From: Flavobacteriales bacterium
Lineage (GTDB): Bacteria > Bacteroidota > Bacteroidia > Flavobacteriales_D > Sanyastnellaceae
Assembly: GCA_030728235.1 (NCBI GenBank)
Contig: JANRAA010000037.1
Span: forward strand, 1-9,733
DNA: 9,733 nt
Direction of reading: 5' to 3'
The position numbers were made by a program, and so were the translations under genes. This document shows, one piece after another, positions 7,171-9,733 of the stretch. Within the stretch, counting starts at the first letter, position 1; every line of letters begins with the position of its first letter. The notes beneath the pieces are model-generated. The model saw only the letters and a program-made list of their open reading frames with translations, did not search any database and was not told the origin of the DNA.

Positions 7171-7962
7171 TTAAGAACGACCGCCGCCCATAGCATTCAA
7201 CATGTTGCTGTACACAGTGTTGAGTGACTGGAGGTTCTTAGCAAGCTCAGCGATATTCTCTTTGTACAAGCGAGTATCTTCGATTGAGTCATTGAGGTTT
7301 TCAACCAACGACGACATACCACCGTAAAGATCACGAGTCTTCGCAAGCTCTTGAAGTTGTAGTTCGTACATGTTGTTGAGAGATGACAAGTTCTCGGTCA
7401 TTTTCTGCAAGTGTTCACCAGCAGTAGCACCGTGACTTTGACCTTCTTTCAAACCTGTTAGGCTTGCAGAAGCTTCAGCATATGTGTTAGCCAATTCGCC
7501 AACTTTTTCACTAGCACCGTGCAAAGCAGAAGAGTATTCTTTCGTTGCTACAGTAGCATCTGTGATGTCTGTCAATTGAGTTGCTTGTGAGCTCAAAGTG
7601 CGCATGCCGTCTCCAAGACTTTGAAGAAGTTCAGGCTCTATTTTCGCTTCCATAAGCATGTTGTCTAGCGCCTCTGTGATAGATCCAGCTGCTTTCTTAG
7701 GGGCTACACGGTTGTGGTGGTCATGGTCTTCACCTGAAGCCAACAACTCTGGATATACCAAAGTCCAGTCTGGATCTTCGTGAGGTGGTTCGAATGACGA
7801 AAAGATAAAGATGAGTGCTTCTGTAAGAAGACCCACTACGAGTAGTGCTGATGCAAAGGGCCAGTGTTGGATTTTGAAAAGTGCGCCGATAATTACGACA
7901 GCAGCTCCCAAACCGTACACTTTGGCCATAAACAGTTTCCACTTTTTACTTCCAGGTTTCAT
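7171..7962 (-). CDS. gldL: GldL / PorL, inner-membrane motor stator of the T9SS
   Basis: A protein of 263 residues with two N-terminal transmembrane helices (about 11-29, FMAKVYGLGAAVVIIGALF, and 36-55, FASALLVVGLLTEALIFIFS) joined by KIQHWP, then a cytoplasmic tail. The second helix holds a buried glutamate, E48, in the conserved GLLTEALIF. In F. johnsoniae the equivalent glutamate is needed for motor function as part of the proton path. FEPPHEDPDWTLVYPEL after helix 2 is typical of the family. Residues about 85-260 are predicted helical and coiled-coil (EPELLQSLGDGMRTLS, YELQLQELAKTRDLYGG, ending NTVYSNMLNAMGGGRS). A histidine-rich patch GEDHDHHN sits at about 76-83, between membrane part and coil. 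The length is between F. johnsoniae GldL and P. gingivalis PorL. It lies 59 bases after gldK in an apparent operon. Confidence 0.95.
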   Translation of the reverse strand: MKPGSKKWKLFMAKVYGLGAAVVIIGALFKIQHWPFASALLVVGLLTEALIFIFSSFEPPHEDPDWTLVYPELLASGEDHDHHNRVAPKKAAGSITEALDNMLMEAKIEPELLQSLGDGMRTLSSQATQLTDITDATVATKEYSSALHGASEKVGELANTYAEASASLTGLKEGQSHGATAGEHLQKMTENLSSLNNMYELQLQELAKTRDLYGGMSSLVENLNDSIEDTRLYKENIAELAKNLQSLNTVYSNMLNAMGGGRS

Positions 7963-8021
7963 TTTCTCTTGCTTTAAGGGTTTAAACGATGATAACTAGG
8001 TATACTAACAGGTTTCAAATT

Positions 8022-9392
8022 TTAGTTAAAATCTTCTGGGGAAACGTTTTTACCGCGACCCAAATAAGACATAACACTTCTAAAGCCGATGTACGACTTT
8101 GCTGTATCTTGATACTCGTATGAACGAGTTCCAGTTTGAATGAAGTAGCCAATATCTTTCCAAGAACCTCCACGAATCACTTTGCGCTTTAAACTTGGCG
8201 CGTCATCCGCTTTAGCGTGATATTGATACTCTGAACTCATGTCGTGTGTGAAGTCATATACCGACTCGTCATACGCCGTGTTGGTCCACTCAGCTACGTT
8301 ACCGGCCATTTGAAATAACCCGTAATCATTCGCGCTGTATGACTCAATCGGAACAGTGTAACAACCAGCATCTTCAACATAGTCACCGCGCATTGGCTTA
8401 AAGTTAGCCAACGGACAACCTTGAATGTTACGGGTGTAAGGACCTCCCCATGGGTATGGCGCCAATTCTAGTCCGCCACGCGCAGCGTATTCCCACTCAG
8501 CTTCAGACGGCATGCGGAAACGTTGAACAAAGCTTTCGCCATTCTTGTGTTTCCAATCGTTCAGAATCTGAGTTCTCCATGCGTTGAAAGCCTTTGTTTG
8601 ACCCCATGTTACACCAACAACAGGATAGTCGTCGTAGGCAGGGTGCCAAAAATACGTTTCAGTCAATGGCTCATTGAATCCGTAAGTGAAATCATGCACC
8701 CAAACCAAAGTGTCTGGATAGATGTTGATGTTCTCTTCAATGATGAATTGAGAACGATCACTGTGACCTTTAACAGAGTGAAGTTGGTTCAATGAGTTCA
8801 TTTCACCCAACTCTTCGTCTTTACCATCTTTACGTGCGGCACTCTCGAAGTCAATCCACCAGTAACGGTATTTCAATTTTCTAGAATCCAACTGATGACG
8901 GTTGTAAAAACGATCGTTCCCTTGAAGGAAAAATTCATCGTACAAAAGATCAAAGATGTCTTCATCTTCCCAGTCAATCTCCTGTTCCCAGTTCAGAACA
9001 TACCCCTTGTCTATAAAGCGGTCAAGTTCTTTGCCTGTTTCAGGACTTTCTGCGAAGAAGTAATCTTCGTTGTCGTTCTGAGCCAATGCATCTAACATCA
9101 ATGAATCGCGGACGTAATAAACGAACTGACGATACTCATTGTTAGAAATCTCGTGAATGTCAATGTAGAAAGCCGGAATGGTTACCGTTTTCGACTTTGA
9201 GTTCAAGGCGTAAGGAACGTCTTGATCACTAGGACCCATGGTGAATGACCCGTAATGAATGTAGTTCATCCCATAAGGATTTACTTGTATCCATTCTTCT
9301 CTCGGGTAAACTCCGACCAACTCTCCACGCGGTCCCGAATAGCATCCGGCCAGTCCGACTAGGAGTAAAAGTGAATAAAGCGACTTTTTCAT
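8022..9392 (-). CDS. gldK: GldK / PorK, T9SS outer-membrane lipoprotein with an FGE-like fold
   Basis: A lipoprotein of 456 residues: signal peptide MKKSLYSLLLLVGLAGC with lipobox LAGC and lipidated C17. The mature part has the formylglycine-generating-enzyme (FGE-sulfatase, SUMF1) fold: YGSFTMGPSDQDVP (47-60), FYIDIHEISNNEYRQF (75-90), DDYPVVGVTWGQTKAFNAW (254-272), RFRMPSEAEWEYAARGG (291-307), YGLFQMAGNVAEWTN (357-371) and VIRGGSW (405-411). Between residues about 95 and 250 is the long acidic, aromatic insertion that separates GldK from ordinary FGE enzymes (VLNWEQEIDWEDED, then YRYWWIDFESAARKDGKDEE). The cysteines of the FGE catalytic region are absent, so it is probably structural. Established knowledge: GldK forms the periplasmic ring with GldN, attached to the outer membrane by its lipid. 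It is preceded at 101 bases by a PorP-like gene and followed by gldL. Total length is close to that of F. johnsoniae GldK. Confidence 0.95.
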   Translation of the reverse strand: MKKSLYSLLLLVGLAGCYSGPRGELVGVYPREEWIQVNPYGMNYIHYGSFTMGPSDQDVPYALNSKSKTVTIPAFYIDIHEISNNEYRQFVYYVRDSLMLDALAQNDNEDYFFAESPETGKELDRFIDKGYVLNWEQEIDWEDEDIFDLLYDEFFLQGNDRFYNRHQLDSRKLKYRYWWIDFESAARKDGKDEELGEMNSLNQLHSVKGHSDRSQFIIEENINIYPDTLVWVHDFTYGFNEPLTETYFWHPAYDDYPVVGVTWGQTKAFNAWRTQILNDWKHKNGESFVQRFRMPSEAEWEYAARGGLELAPYPWGGPYTRNIQGCPLANFKPMRGDYVEDAGCYTVPIESYSANDYGLFQMAGNVAEWTNTAYDESVYDFTHDMSSEYQYHAKADDAPSLKRKVIRGGSWKDIGYFIQTGTRSYEYQDTAKSYIGFRSVMSYLGRGKNVSPEDFN

Positions 9393-9493
9393 GATTTCCT
9401 TGGTTTTACAACAGGTTTCTCAAGTCTGTTGCATTGTAGCAGGTTTACAAGCGTATGTTTACGTATGTATAACTTCCTTTGTTTCAAAATATT
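9393..9493 (-). other. Gap between porP-like gene and gldK with short repeats
   Basis: This 101-base gap is the largest inside the gld cluster. It carries a 10-bp tandem repeat (9452-9471) and two CAGGTTT copies on the plus strand (9412-9418 and 9440-9446). I find no exact TAnnTTTG element; the closest on the minus strand is TACGCTTG (one mismatch) at 9447-9454, without a TTTG at the right spacing. It could hold a gldK promoter or just be an operon spacer. No hairpin terminator separates the two genes. Confidence 0.4.
9452..9471. repeat. Tandem 10-bp repeat upstream of gldK
   Basis: Two adjacent units, CGTATGTTTA and CGTATGTATA, are identical at 9 of 10 positions and lie 60-79 bases before the gldK start codon. 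The period equals about one helical turn, which is common for sites bound by dimeric regulators on one face of the DNA. Binding by any particular protein is inference. Confidence 0.5.
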
Positions 9494-9733
9494 TTACCAA
9501 ATACGTGGATTGGCATGTTTTTGTGTCGACGGGATGTTGACAATCTTGAAACAGTATCCCACGAATATCTCATGAGATCCCGAACTAAAGTTCTTAATTT
9601 CAGAGGTAGTAGCATCGTAGCTATACCCAATTCTGAAACACTGATTCTTCTGCGATGACTTGTCCCCAGAAGATGTGCAATATTCTAATCCAATCATCGG
9701 TGCAACTGCGTCACCTGGGCGGTATGAAAGACC
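9494..9733 (-). CDS. PorP/SprF-family type IX secretion system outer-membrane protein (C-terminal end only)
   Basis: Eighty visible residues, open to the right edge and ending with TAA at 9494-9496; the start lies outside. The in-frame ATG at 9695-9697 is internal, since the residues before it (GLSYRPGDAVAP) continue the family pattern. The text matches the end of PorP/SprF beta-barrels: YRPGDAVAPMIGLEY, then FRIGYSYDATTSEIKNFSSG, SHEIFVGYCFKI and a polar tail ending NPRIW. Alternating strands, the GYSYD signature and the aromatic final strand fit an outer-membrane barrel of this family. Established knowledge: family members associate with the T9SS or help anchor secreted adhesins (SprF for SprB). 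Directly upstream of gldK it matches the P. gingivalis order porP-porK-porL-porM-porN, so it is probably the PorP of this cluster. Only the end is visible, so the subfamily is uncertain. Confidence 0.85.
   Translation of the reverse strand, partial: GLSYRPGDAVAPMIGLEYCTSSGDKSSQKNQCFRIGYSYDATTSEIKNFSSGSHEIFVGYCFKIVNIPSTQKHANPRIW

Noticed and set aside
7963..8021. Internal promoter for gldLMN in the gldK-gldL gap (TTTG, then TAGTTATC after 17 bases on the minus strand).
   Set aside because: The -7 part matches the TAnnTTTG consensus poorly. The gap also contains the palindrome GTTTAAAC (7980-7987), but with no supporting pattern around it.
9494..9697. A short independent minus-strand gene starting at the ATG at 9697.
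   Set aside because: The frame stays open to the right edge and the residues before the ATG continue the PorP/SprF pattern, so this is the end of a longer gene.

Overview
The window comes from a member of the Bacteroidota, most likely a gliding or T9SS-secreting lineage in or near the Flavobacteriales (the order is inference). The reasons are a nearly complete type IX secretion / gliding motor cluster (a PorP/SprF-family gene followed by gldK, gldL, gldM and gldN), a secreted protein with a type A T9SS C-terminal sorting domain, leaders without strong Shine-Dalgarno sequences, and a TAnnTTTG-type -7 element. Coding density is very high, with no non-coding stretch over about 105 bases. I see no tRNA, rRNA, CRISPR array, insertion sequence or phage gene.

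Left part, plus strand (1-2536): the 3' part of a large secreted T9SS client protein runs in from the left edge. Two bases after its stop, on a TTG start, comes an RluA/RluD-family 23S rRNA pseudouridine synthase. Middle, minus strand (2537-4483): a two-cassette ABC-F ATPase, a soluble ribosome-associated translation factor type, converges on the pseudouridine synthase with the two stop codons directly adjoining.

Right part, minus strand (4589-9733): reading leftward, the C-terminal end of a PorP/SprF-like outer-membrane protein, then gldK (outer-membrane lipoprotein), gldL (inner-membrane motor stator), gldM (periplasm-spanning rotor/shaft) and gldN (periplasmic ring partner of GldK). Gaps are 101, 59, 35 and 18 bases, which suggests a single operon ending in a clear hairpin terminator at 4526-4555. 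Established work on F. johnsoniae and P. gingivalis shows that GldL/GldM form a proton-motive-force-driven motor and that GldK/GldN form a periplasmic ring under the outer membrane. Together they energise T9SS export and, in gliders, adhesin movement. The client protein at the left edge is the kind of cargo this machine exports.

I found no convincing new system. The points most worth a second look are small non-coding signals inside the gld operon (a 10-bp tandem repeat upstream of gldK and an 8-bp inverted repeat abutting the gldM start), the cysteine-free formylglycine-enzyme fold of GldK, and the lack of intergenic space between the convergent genes at 2536/2537.
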